Notes: generated by a model not told the origin, from the letters alone. A stretch of DNA of 7,997 nt from Draconibacterium sp. (GCA_027011835.1 JALUZN010000288.1:1-7997), one strand, 5' to 3'. Positions 1 through 7,330 are shown, numbered from the stretch's first letter. Program-made: numbers and translations.

Positions 1-171
1 ACTTAAGATTGAATTTTGTTTTGTTTTTCAGCGGCAAAAGTGTGCCTTTGCAATTACATTGATGTTATAAAAATGTTACAAAACGATTAAGTTTTTAATT
101 GTGATTTTGAGTAATTAATAACTGCGGAACATCAAGTCCGAAGTGAATTTCATTCATAGCATAAAACCGGG
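1..171. other. Non-coding flank downstream of the GH2 gene
   Basis: AT-rich sequence between the window edge and the 3' end of the minus-strand GH2 gene. I found no open reading frame with gene-like features. There is a weak 5-bp inverted repeat (GCAAA at 34-38 with TTTGC at 47-51) and a 4-bp one (CGGA / TCCG around 124-140). Neither is followed by a T-run on the minus strand, so no terminator for the GH2 gene can be called. Confidence 0.5.
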
Positions 172-3003
172 TTATTTTAAAATTTCTTTTATCTGTTTCG
201 TTTTTAGTTCAACCTCGGGATTAAATTTTACTCCATTCATATAATCTAATAAACTCATTTTTAATTGTACTGCTTCGGGCCTGCTTTTCAAGTTATTTAC
301 AAGGTCGGCACCACTAACAAGAATCTTTCCTTTCCCCACTTTGGCTTCAAACAGCAAAGCCAGTCTGCGGTTGGTAACCCAGTCGTCGATAATTCGAACG
401 ATTGGTTTTAACTCCACCGGAAACGAATTTAGCTCAATGGCATCGGCGTAACTCATGGCATCCCACCATTGCCAGTTCGAGTGATATTCGGTTGGGAATT
501 CGGCCAGTGCCGGATGTTCAGGATTGCATAAAATGCCCAGAGTGTGTGGTTTTTGTCCGCCGGTCCAGGCAGTATTCCAAAAAATGCTCGAAAAACCAAC
601 AGCAACTTTCCCTCCCATTTGCGGTGAAACCTTTCCTTTGCCAAGGCTTAACAAAACTTTTCCACCACCGTTTAAATAGTTTAATGTTTGAGCAGTTAAT
701 TTTTCCACAACTTTTACATTGCCTGTTTTAATCTTTTCTATTTTAGGATAAACCCAAATATCCCATGAGTTTTTAAATTTGCCAACTTCTGCTTCTAAAG
801 TGAGTTTTCGGGCTTTGTCTTTTACTGCAAATTTGTGTTTGATTTTTCCCAGTTGAATGTTGTTTCCAATTCCAATTTTTTGCTCGTTCAAACTCCATTC
901 AGCAATAATTTTACTGTTTTCGTAAAGCATACATGTTGGTTTTATGGTTATTTTTTCTGTTTTCTCGAAACGTGCCAGTTCAATAAGAACATTCATTGTT
1001 TCTCCTTCAATAAAAGTTCGTTTTTCGAAACGTGCCAACGGAACGGTTGAGTTGCAAAACCGGCTGTATTCTTCGGGTGTAACATACCCTTTCTCTTCCC
1101 AAAAGGGGTCGAGTGTTCCAATCAGTGCTGTTCCCTGTCCTGGGAAATCTTGTAGTCCCAGTAATTGAAATCCTGCAAAACCGGGAGTTCGCAAGGCAGC
1201 TTCGATATCGGCTTTGTAGCAGAGTGTTTGTAATTTCCCTGAGGCCATTAAAAATTTACTGGCCAGGTTACCCATGTGGTTTGCATTTAAACTCTCCTGA
1301 AATATTTCGAAGTTTTTCGCTTTTAACGGGCCGGTATATTTTTTTATTTCATTGAAATTGGGATATACACACCACTGTCCTACTTCGTGGCTTACAACCG
1401 GAATTCCGTCGCCACGCATTTTATTTCGCCAGTCGTAATTGGTTTTTGGCGGTTGGGCATTTATAATGCTTTTTAGCCCTTCTCCCCACCCTTGAATACG
1501 GGGTTGTGGCAGGTTGTGGTAATTGTTTACCGGAAGAGCCGGCCAACCTGCTCCGGAAGTATATACGCGGCGAGTATCTTTGGCTTTCCACCACGATACA
1601 AATTTGGTTAAAAACTGATTTATGTTTTTCCCTCCCGGCTCGTTTCCGTAAGCAAGCATTACAAATGAAGGATGATTCCCGTAGGTTTTAACAATGCGTT
1701 TGCTTTCGTCCCAAATGTATTGGTCTATGGGGAGTCCATCGCCTAAGCGCGTCGTACTGTTGGCCCACGACGAACACTCGATTTGTAAATAAACGCCCAT
1801 TTTATCGGCAGCACGGAAAGCGGCTTCGGGCGGGCACCACGAGTGAAACCGGACATGATTTAATCCGTGTGCTTTTATTGCTGAGAACTCTTTTTCCCAA
1901 TCGCGAATATGTGTTGATGGATAACCTGTTTTTGGCGAAATGGCACAATCTAATGTTCCGCGTAAAAAAAGTGGCCGCCCGTTAATGGCAAACCGCGTGC
2001 CTTTTACTTTAAATTCGCGCAGGCCAAAACATACCTGCTTTTTATCGGTTCCTGTTTTTGCTTCTAATTTTACCAAAAGTTGATAGACATTTGGATTAAA
2101 TTCGTCCCAAAGCAGCGCATTGTTGCCCATTTTGTAACTCATTTTAACAATATTCGTACCACCCGGAGCTACGGTAAAGTCGAACGACTTTTCTTTCGTC
2201 TTAAGCTCTTTGCTTTTCAACTCAGCTTCAACATCAATTTCTATCGATTGTTCCTCATTGGTCGAATTAATAATTGTAGCTTTTATTTGGGCTGTTTTTG
2301 TTTGAATGTTGGGGAAAACCTGTATATCATCAAAATAGATTTTTGCGGTGGTGTGTAACGAAATGTCGCCAATAATTCCGTTCCAATTCGACTGGGTGTG
2401 ATCGGTGATACTGTGCGAGTTTTGTCCTACGTCAACATCTTTTATTCGATTATCAATGCAAATTGTTATTCTGTTTTCTCCCTCTTTTAGTAACGAACTT
2501 ATTTCGTATTTATGTGGCACCGCCAAACTGTTTTGCGTTCCCGCTTTTATTCCATTTATCCAAACTGTCGACTCCCAGTGTGGGCGTTCTAAATTTAGCC
2601 AAACAGGTTGTTTTAGCCATTTTGGGGGTACGGTAACTTTTTTGCTGTACCAGGCAGCACCGGTATATTTTTTATCGGGTTGTAACCAAAATGGGAATCG
2701 GATAGTATTGAGGTCTTCATATGGCGCATAATTGGGGTCGTTTATCCAATTTTTATTTCTAACTCCACCTGTCCATTGGGTTTGTAAATTAATATCGAAC
2801 CCTTTCCCGTTTTCTACCATCGACCCCGGCAGTTGAATGGTGTCGTCGAGATTGGTGTTGAACCAACTTTCCGACAAACCAATATCCTCATTGTCGATTT
2901 GAAACTGCCATTTACCGGCCAGACTCATGGTTTCGTTTTTGGGTTGAGAACACGAGAGAAACAGGAATAGTAAACTAATGAACGCGAGAGAAATCGATTT
3001 CAT
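172..3003 (-). CDS. Glycoside hydrolase family 2 lipoprotein (beta-glycosidase, substrate unknown)
   Basis: 943-aa retaining beta-glycosidase, probably anchored to an outer or periplasmic membrane face. The N-terminus is a lipoprotein signal: Lys2, a hydrophobic stretch at 4-16 and a lipobox ending at Cys18, which supports the first ATG; the next Met (26) would lose the signal. Domains read in the usual GH2 order. A jelly-roll sugar-binding domain lies at about 26-220 and includes HTQSNWNGIIGDI at 202-214. An Ig-like sandwich spans about 222-331 and a TIM barrel about 333-650. Within the barrel, NEP at 454-456 gives the acid/base Glu455, and HE at 539-540 in SHEVGQW gives the nucleophile Glu540. 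RFHSWCPP (385-392) and DFPGQGTA (619-626) look typical of a Bacteroidota GH2 clade. After a further beta-region, about 765-925 resembles a glutamine-amidotransferase-like accessory domain. Members of GH2 act on galactosides, glucuronides, mannosides and others, so specificity cannot be read here. No frameshift or missing catalytic residue is seen. A sugar porter lies upstream on the same strand. Confidence 0.93.
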   Translation of the reverse strand: MKSISLAFISLLFLFLSCSQPKNETMSLAGKWQFQIDNEDIGLSESWFNTNLDDTIQLPGSMVENGKGFDINLQTQWTGGVRNKNWINDPNYAPYEDLNTIRFPFWLQPDKKYTGAAWYSKKVTVPPKWLKQPVWLNLERPHWESTVWINGIKAGTQNSLAVPHKYEISSLLKEGENRITICIDNRIKDVDVGQNSHSITDHTQSNWNGIIGDISLHTTAKIYFDDIQVFPNIQTKTAQIKATIINSTNEEQSIEIDVEAELKSKELKTKEKSFDFTVAPGGTNIVKMSYKMGNNALLWDEFNPNVYQLLVKLEAKTGTDKKQVCFGLREFKVKGTRFAINGRPLFLRGTLDCAISPKTGYPSTHIRDWEKEFSAIKAHGLNHVRFHSWCPPEAAFRAADKMGVYLQIECSSWANSTTRLGDGLPIDQYIWDESKRIVKTYGNHPSFVMLAYGNEPGGKNINQFLTKFVSWWKAKDTRRVYTSGAGWPALPVNNYHNLPQPRIQGWGEGLKSIINAQPPKTNYDWRNKMRGDGIPVVSHEVGQWCVYPNFNEIKKYTGPLKAKNFEIFQESLNANHMGNLASKFLMASGKLQTLCYKADIEAALRTPGFAGFQLLGLQDFPGQGTALIGTLDPFWEEKGYVTPEEYSRFCNSTVPLARFEKRTFIEGETMNVLIELARFEKTEKITIKPTCMLYENSKIIAEWSLNEQKIGIGNNIQLGKIKHKFAVKDKARKLTLEAEVGKFKNSWDIWVYPKIEKIKTGNVKVVEKLTAQTLNYLNGGGKVLLSLGKGKVSPQMGGKVAVGFSSIFWNTAWTGGQKPHTLGILCNPEHPALAEFPTEYHSNWQWWDAMSYADAIELNSFPVELKPIVRIIDDWVTNRRLALLFEAKVGKGKILVSGADLVNNLKSRPEAVQLKMSLLDYMNGVKFNPEVELKTKQIKEILK

Positions 3004-3030
3004 AATCAGACTGTTTTTTTCAGTTTAACG

Positions 3031-3045
3031 AAAATAGTAAAAAAA
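3031..3045 (-). promoter_or_regulatory. Shared upstream element, GH2 copy (candidate promoter or operator)
   Basis: On the minus strand this reads TTTTTTTACTATTTT, followed by CG, and ends 27 nt before the GH2 ATG. The same 15 nt with the same 27-nt spacing precedes the MFS gene (4662-4676). The inner TATTTTCG partly resembles the Bacteroidota -7 box TAnnTTTG, and the position would give a short 5' leader. No TTTG -33 box is visible at the expected distance. The element sits between CAGTTT (3021-3026) and AAACTG (3043-3048), which form a 6-bp inverted repeat that could be an operator. The function is inferred. Confidence 0.4.
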
Positions 3046-3126
3046 CTGAGTTTATTGAATGAGGGTTAATTTCAGGTTGAGAGGTTTTTACAATGTTTTT
3101 CATTCTCTAAAATTTAGAACAGGAAC

Positions 3127-3172
3127 CAGGAGCTAATAAACAAGAATAGTGCTTTTATTAATCATGCTCCTG
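3127..3172. repeat. Imperfect intergenic hairpin (inverted repeat)
   Basis: The plus strand carries CAGGAGC (3127-3133) directly followed by TAATAAA (3134-3140), a 13-nt loop, TTTATTA (3154-3160), a 5-nt bulge ATCAT and GCTCCTG (3166-3172). This gives 14 perfect pairs in two blocks with a one-sided bulge. It lies 77 bp past the MFS stop codon. It could be a transcription terminator or 3' mRNA-stabilising hairpin for that gene, or an attenuator or processing site before the GH2 gene. There is no T-run after either arm, so a classical intrinsic terminator is not supported. Confidence 0.6.
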
Positions 3173-3248
3173 TGTGTGAAATCTTTTATCATGAATGTTT
3201 TATGTTTGTTTTTCTGTTTCAATAAAACAATTACCTGCGCTTTCTCAA

Positions 3249-4634
3249 CTAATTTATAATTTCATGTTCGATTTCTTCGAGTGATTTTCCTTTTGTTTCG
3301 GGAAGTTTCTTGAAAATGAAAATAAAACCGGCAAGACTAATAATTCCGTATAACCAGAATGTTCCGGAAGCACCAAATGTAGAATTCAATATAGGAAAAG
3401 AGAGTGTTAAAAGAAAGCTTGCCAGCCAAAGCGACAGGGTTGCAACAGCCATTGCCGCTCCACGAACACGGTTTGGAAAAATCTCGGAAAGAACAACCCA
3501 TATTACCGGAGCCAGCGACATGGCATAGCAGGCAATGGCAAGAATTACCAAAAGCAACAGTGGCCAGCCGGTAACCTGAAAAAAGTAAGCCGCACCCATT
3601 AATGCATAAATTCCTGTTAACCCTCCGGCACCAATTAGCATTAACGCTTTTCTGCCCAGTTTGTCAACTGTGTAAATTGCTACAAACGTAAAAATAAGAT
3701 TTACACTGCCGGTGACAACAATGTTGAATAAAATATCAGATACATTATATCCGGCAGCTTCAAAAACCTCCTCGGCATAATTAAAAATTACATTTATGCC
3801 ACACCATTGTTGAAAGGCTGCGAGCACGACTCCTATCAGCAAAATTTTTCTTAAATGAGGTTCAAACAGGCTTTTTATGCTAACCCGACCGGTAGTATTG
3901 ATAAGTGATTCGCTTATGTTTTTGTATTCGTTAGCAGCATAAGAATCTCCTCCAATGCGGGCTAAAATTCGAAGCACCCTTTTTTTATTTCCTGTTTTGG
4001 CTAACCAACGCGGACTTTCGGGAACAAAAAACATCAGTATAAAAAAGAGTCCTGCCGGAATCGATTCGGCCCAAAACATCCATCGCCAGCCTGTTTGTCC
4101 GTTCCACGAATGAAGAATATCAACATCGGTTGCCCCGGCCGGTACCGGTTGGGCAATTTGCCAATTAATAATTTGAGCCAGTAAAATTCCAATAACAATT
4201 GTAAGTTGATTAAGCGAAACGAATTTCCCCCGCATAGCAGCCGGCGAAATTTCGGCAATATACATAGGCGAAAGTGTCGATGCTAAACCAATGCCAATTC
4301 CACCAATAATTCGGTAAACAATAAAGCCGGTAAATCCCGAAACGGCTCCGGTTCCAATTGCCGATAAAGTAAAGAGTAATGCCGAAAAAAGCAACAATCT
4401 TTTCCTCCCGTAACGGTCGCTGAAAATGCCCGAAACGGCTGCACCAACCAAACAGCCAATTAAGGCACTGCTCATTGCAAAACCTTGTAACCCCGGCGAC
4501 TGAGCTATGTAAAAGAATTTTTCGTAAAATGGTTTGGCTCCTCCAATTACAACCCAGTCGTAACCAAACAATAAACCTCCCATTGCCGAAACCATCGATA
4601 TGGCAAAAATGTATTTTGTGTTTATTTTATTCAT
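3249..4634 (-). CDS. MFS sugar:H+ symporter, sugar porter family (XylE-like)
   Basis: 461-aa inner-membrane transporter that should import a monosaccharide from the periplasm. It has the normal length and about 12 membrane segments (roughly 8-32, 50-72, 80-98, 102-124, 138-159, 189-205, 262-286, 299-320, 328-348, 356-383, 392-414, 423-442). Sugar-porter signatures are all present: GGLLFGYD at 19-26, DRYGRKR at 73-79, RGK at 135-137, PESPRWL at 205-211, QQWCGIN at 275-281, DKLGRK at 324-329, LSEIFPNRVRG at 382-392 and PETKGKS at 445-451. Asp26 and Arg135 match the proton-coupling pair of XylE, and Gln275, Gln276, Asn281 and Trp379 match sugar ligands. In TM11 the segment reads SLW (401-403) where XylE, from memory, has AQW; a Leu would replace a sugar-contacting Gln, so the substrate may not be xylose. 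An AAGGA site lies 6 nt before the ATG. Downstream on the same strand is the GH2 lipoprotein, its likely source of sugar. Confidence 0.93.
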   Translation of the reverse strand: MNKINTKYIFAISMVSAMGGLLFGYDWVVIGGAKPFYEKFFYIAQSPGLQGFAMSSALIGCLVGAAVSGIFSDRYGRKRLLLFSALLFTLSAIGTGAVSGFTGFIVYRIIGGIGIGLASTLSPMYIAEISPAAMRGKFVSLNQLTIVIGILLAQIINWQIAQPVPAGATDVDILHSWNGQTGWRWMFWAESIPAGLFFILMFFVPESPRWLAKTGNKKRVLRILARIGGDSYAANEYKNISESLINTTGRVSIKSLFEPHLRKILLIGVVLAAFQQWCGINVIFNYAEEVFEAAGYNVSDILFNIVVTGSVNLIFTFVAIYTVDKLGRKALMLIGAGGLTGIYALMGAAYFFQVTGWPLLLLVILAIACYAMSLAPVIWVVLSEIFPNRVRGAAMAVATLSLWLASFLLTLSFPILNSTFGASGTFWLYGIISLAGFIFIFKKLPETKGKSLEEIEHEIIN

Positions 4635-4640
4635 TCTATT

Positions 4641-4645
4641 TCCTT
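4641..4645 (-). promoter_or_regulatory. Ribosome binding site of the MFS gene
   Basis: On the minus strand AAGGA lies 6 nt before the ATG. This is a clear Shine-Dalgarno match, which neither of the two neighbouring large genes has, and it fixes the transporter start. Bacteroidota often do without such a site. Confidence 0.5.
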
Positions 4646-4661
4646 ACAAATCCTAAGTTGA

Positions 4662-4676
4662 AAAATAGTAAAAAAA
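4662..4676 (-). promoter_or_regulatory. Shared upstream element, MFS copy (candidate promoter or operator)
   Basis: On the minus strand this reads TTTTTTTACTATTTT, followed by TC, ending 27 nt before the transporter ATG. It is identical over 15 nt to the element before the GH2 gene (3031-3045), at exactly the same distance. The inner TATTTTTC differs at one position from the Bacteroidota -7 box TAnnTTTG, so this may be the promoter core. No TTTG -33 box is visible upstream. The inverted repeat that flanks the GH2 copy is absent here. Confidence 0.4.
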
Positions 4677-4705
4677 GTCATTCTATTTAGTTTTATTTTT
4701 AAATC

Positions 4706-4739
4706 TTTGTTACCTTCAAATGTGACCGCGCAATATTTG
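4706..4739 (+). promoter_or_regulatory. Candidate Bacteroidota-type promoter of the phosphoesterase gene
   Basis: TTTG at 4706-4709 could be the -33 box and AATATTTG at 4732-4739 the -7 box, with one mismatch to TAnnTTTG. The spacer is 22 nt, at the long end of what is accepted for this promoter class. Transcription would start about 7 nt later, leaving a leader of roughly 15 nt before the ATG at 4760. In AT-rich DNA such matches arise by chance, so the call is tentative. Confidence 0.35.
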
Positions 4740-4759
4740 TTTAAATAGAAAAGATAATC

Positions 4760-7330
4760 ATGAAAAAAGTTTTTAGTGTATTTGTGTTTGTTCTGATGGG
4801 ATTAATGTTGGCACAAGCTGCCGATTTTAAAATGAAGAAGCCGCAAACTACCCGTATTTGGTTGGGAGCCGACTACTGGGCAAACCGAATTCAGGATTGG
4901 CAAATAGATAATGGAACAATAAAATGTGTAGCCTCCGACTGGAACCGCAACATAAGTTTGCTTACCTACCGGATGGGCAAAAATGAGGGAACGTTGCAAA
5001 TGTCGGCAGAAGTTCGGGTTCTTAATCCCACCGAATCGTCGCGAAATTGGGTTGGATTCAGATTGGCATCAAAAGGGAAATTTAACGATTACCGCGACGA
5101 TGCCATTTTTGGAACCGGATTAAACATTGGAATAACAACACGTGGAGAACTTTTTATTGGCGATATTCCGGTGAAATATGTAAAAAATGCCGAAGGTGTA
5201 AAACCTTATTTAAAGGAGGGGGTAATTTTAAACGTTACTGCAACGCCGGCAGGCGAAAACTACGAAGTTGAAATCTCTGTTTTGCGTAAAAAGAACAACG
5301 AGTTTCTGGCAAGCGAAAAGGTCGATAATATTCCTGCTAAAACATTTTACGGTGCCATTGGTTTGGTTAGCGATTTTGGTGAGGTAACCAATAAAACCAA
5401 GCCGAGTGTGATTTTTGCCAACTGGGAAATTACCGGAACAAAATTAATTCAACATGCCGAACGGGCTTTCGGTCCGGTACTTTTTACGCAATATACATTA
5501 AGTCGGGGTACGTTGAAAATGAGCGCACAAATGCCGCCAATGGGAAAAGACGACGACCGCTTTGCAACACTTCAGATTAACGAAAACGGCGAATGGAAAA
5601 CCGTAGCACAAGCCGATATTGAGCGCAACTCGCGTTCTGCAATTTTTAGGGTCGAAAACTGGAACAACACAGAGATGATTCCGTATAGGGTGAGTTATAA
5701 AATGATTGCCGACGGCGATAAAAAAACAGAGTTTTATTACGAAGGAGAGATTAGGAAAGAACCTTTCGATAAGGATAAAATTACCGTTGCCGCATTTACC
5801 GGGAATAACGATTTGGGCTACCCAAATAACGATTTATGGAACAATGTGAAAAAACAAAATCCCGATTTACTCTTTTTCTCGGGCGACCAGATTTATGAAA
5901 GAGTTGCCGGTTACGGGTTACAACGAGCACCGGTAAATATGGCCATTCTCGACTATTTGCGAAAATGGTACATTTACGGTTGGGCTTATGGCGATCTGTT
6001 GCGCAAAACTCCGAGCATCAGTATTCCCGACGATCACGATGTGTTGCATGGAAATGTTTGGGGAAACGGGGGAAAAGCCGCTTCGAAAAAAGGGAGTGCA
6101 AAAGACCAGCAAGACAGCGGCGGTTATAAAATGCCGGCAATATTTGTGAATATGGTCGACCGCACGCAAACCGGGCATTTGCCCGATGCTTACGACCCCG
6201 CACCGGTACAGCAGGGAATTGATGTCTATTACACCGAATTAAGTTATGGCGGAATTAGTTTTGCAATTGTTGAAGATCGGAAATTTAAATCGGCGCCAAA
6301 ACCATTGTTGCCACAAGCCGATATTTCGAATGGTTGGCCGCAAAATCCTGAGTTTAATGCAGCAACCGATGCCTTTCATCCCGATGCAAAATTACTCGGA
6401 GATCGCCAGTTGGCTTTCCTCGAAGATTGGTCAACGAAATGGGACAATCATGCGGAGATGAAAGTTTTGCTTTCGGCAACTATTTTTAATAATGTAGCCA
6501 CTTTGCCAACTACAGCGAAAAGCGATGCAGTTGTTCCTAAACTTGAAGTGTACGATAAAAACGAGTATGCTCCCGACGATAAAATGGTCTCCGATTTCGA
6601 TTCGAACAGCTGGCCGCAAACAGGAAGAGACAAAGCTATAAAAACAATTCGCAAGGGTTTTGCTTTTCATATTGCGGGCGACCAACATTTGGGTTCTTCG
6701 CTTCAATACGGAGTCGACGAATTTGGCGATTCAGGTTATGCTATTTGTGTTCCATCTATTTCGAATATTTGGCCACGCAGGTTTTATCCGCCAACCGAAG
6801 GTGGAAACCATAGACCCGGAGAACCAAAATATACAGGCGATTTTGTTGATGGTTTTGGAAATAAAATGACAGTACTGGCCATCTCGAACCCATTTAAAAC
6901 AGGGAAAGAACCCGCGAGTTTATACGACCGCGCAACCGGTTATGGAATTATTGTTTTCGATAAAGCGAAGCGCACCATTACTTTTGCAAACTGGCCGCGA
7001 TTTGCCGACCCAACTGCCGGTGGAAAACCTTATAAAGGATGGCCCATCACAATTTCGCAGGAAGATAATTACGGGCGAAAAGCGGTGGCATTTATTCCAC
7101 GCATAAAGGTAAAAGGGATGAATAATCCCGTTGTGCAGGTTATTAACGAAAAAAGTGGCGAAACAGTTTATACCATTCGAATTAATGGGAAAAGCTGGCA
7201 GCCTAAAGTTTTTGAAAAAGGAAAATATACAGTTAAAATTGGCGACCCCGATTTAAATAAGTGGAAAACCTTTAAACATATTGAAGCAGCTACCAACCCT
7301 AAAAAAACGTTAGAAGTAAAATTTAATTGA
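4760..7330 (+). CDS. Exported PhoD-like metallophosphoesterase with N-terminal lectin-like domain
   Basis: 856-aa exported protein of the alkaline phosphatase D-like metallophosphoesterase family, expected to hydrolyse phosphate mono- or diesters outside the cytoplasm. A signal peptide (Lys2-Lys3, hydrophobic 4-17, likely cut after AQA at 18-20) supports this start. Residues about 30-226 form a beta-rich, concanavalin/LamG-like region, which is extra to the PhoD core and could bind carbohydrate. About 235-335 looks like the beta-sandwich that precedes the PhoD catalytic domain. The catalytic domain, about 340-750, shows GDQIY (375-379), DDHD (424-427), EDRKFK (505-510), LLGDRQLAFLEDW (545-557) and HIAGDQHLGS (637-646); these Asp and His residues should bind metals. 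The first-strand segment FTGNND (346-351) has no Cys where, as I recall, Bacillus PhoD has an iron-binding Cys, so metal content and chemistry may differ. A small C-terminal beta-domain covers about 785-850. It is divergent from the sugar transporter, which hints at a phosphorylated or otherwise esterified glycan. There is no good Shine-Dalgarno site. Confidence 0.9.
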   Translation: MKKVFSVFVFVLMGLMLAQAADFKMKKPQTTRIWLGADYWANRIQDWQIDNGTIKCVASDWNRNISLLTYRMGKNEGTLQMSAEVRVLNPTESSRNWVGFRLASKGKFNDYRDDAIFGTGLNIGITTRGELFIGDIPVKYVKNAEGVKPYLKEGVILNVTATPAGENYEVEISVLRKKNNEFLASEKVDNIPAKTFYGAIGLVSDFGEVTNKTKPSVIFANWEITGTKLIQHAERAFGPVLFTQYTLSRGTLKMSAQMPPMGKDDDRFATLQINENGEWKTVAQADIERNSRSAIFRVENWNNTEMIPYRVSYKMIADGDKKTEFYYEGEIRKEPFDKDKITVAAFTGNNDLGYPNNDLWNNVKKQNPDLLFFSGDQIYERVAGYGLQRAPVNMAILDYLRKWYIYGWAYGDLLRKTPSISIPDDHDVLHGNVWGNGGKAASKKGSAKDQQDSGGYKMPAIFVNMVDRTQTGHLPDAYDPAPVQQGIDVYYTELSYGGISFAIVEDRKFKSAPKPLLPQADISNGWPQNPEFNAATDAFHPDAKLLGDRQLAFLEDWSTKWDNHAEMKVLLSATIFNNVATLPTTAKSDAVVPKLEVYDKNEYAPDDKMVSDFDSNSWPQTGRDKAIKTIRKGFAFHIAGDQHLGSSLQYGVDEFGDSGYAICVPSISNIWPRRFYPPTEGGNHRPGEPKYTGDFVDGFGNKMTVLAISNPFKTGKEPASLYDRATGYGIIVFDKAKRTITFANWPRFADPTAGGKPYKGWPITISQEDNYGRKAVAFIPRIKVKGMNNPVVQVINEKSGETVYTIRINGKSWQPKVFEKGKYTVKIGDPDLNKWKTFKHIEAATNPKKTLEVKFN

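Larger units (their letters stand above)
3004..3248. other. Intergenic region between MFS and GH2 genes
   Basis: 245 bp separates the transporter stop codon from the GH2 start. It holds a shared upstream element at 3031-3045, a 13-nt palindrome TCTAAAATTTAGA at 3106-3118, and a long imperfect hairpin at 3127-3172. The gap is large for a simple operon, which argues that the GH2 gene has its own promoter. I see no coding sequence in it on either strand. Confidence 0.6.
4635..4759. promoter_or_regulatory. Divergent intergenic promoter region
   Basis: 125 AT-rich bases separate the start codons of the minus-strand transporter and the plus-strand phosphoesterase. Both promoters must lie here unless they extend into the genes. 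It contains the shared element at 4662-4676 for the transporter and a candidate Bacteroidota-type promoter at 4706-4739 for the phosphoesterase. The two do not overlap but are close enough that one regulator could affect both genes. Confidence 0.55.

Noticed and set aside
34..51. Small hairpin GCAAA / TTTGC as a terminator of the GH2 gene
   Set aside because: The stem is only 5 bp, lies over 120 bp past the stop codon, and has no T-run on the minus strand.
402..2731. Several plus-strand open frames of 61-109 codons opposite the GH2 gene
   Set aside because: They lie antisense within a clearly conserved glycosidase, have low-complexity or Phe/Cys/Ser-rich translations, and show no signal, motif or ribosome binding site. 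They are shadows of the minus-strand gene.
3310..3528. Plus-strand 72-codon frame opposite the 3' part of the transporter gene
   Set aside because: Antisense to conserved transporter segments and without any recognisable motif.
4475..4690. Plus-strand 71-codon frame running from the transporter 5' end into the divergent intergenic region
   Set aside because: Mostly antisense to the transporter; the tail is AT-rich promoter DNA and the translation has no gene-like features.
5918..6706. Minus-strand frames of 61-91 codons opposite the phosphoesterase gene
   Set aside because: They overlap catalytic-domain coding sequence on the other strand and one another, with no conserved motif.
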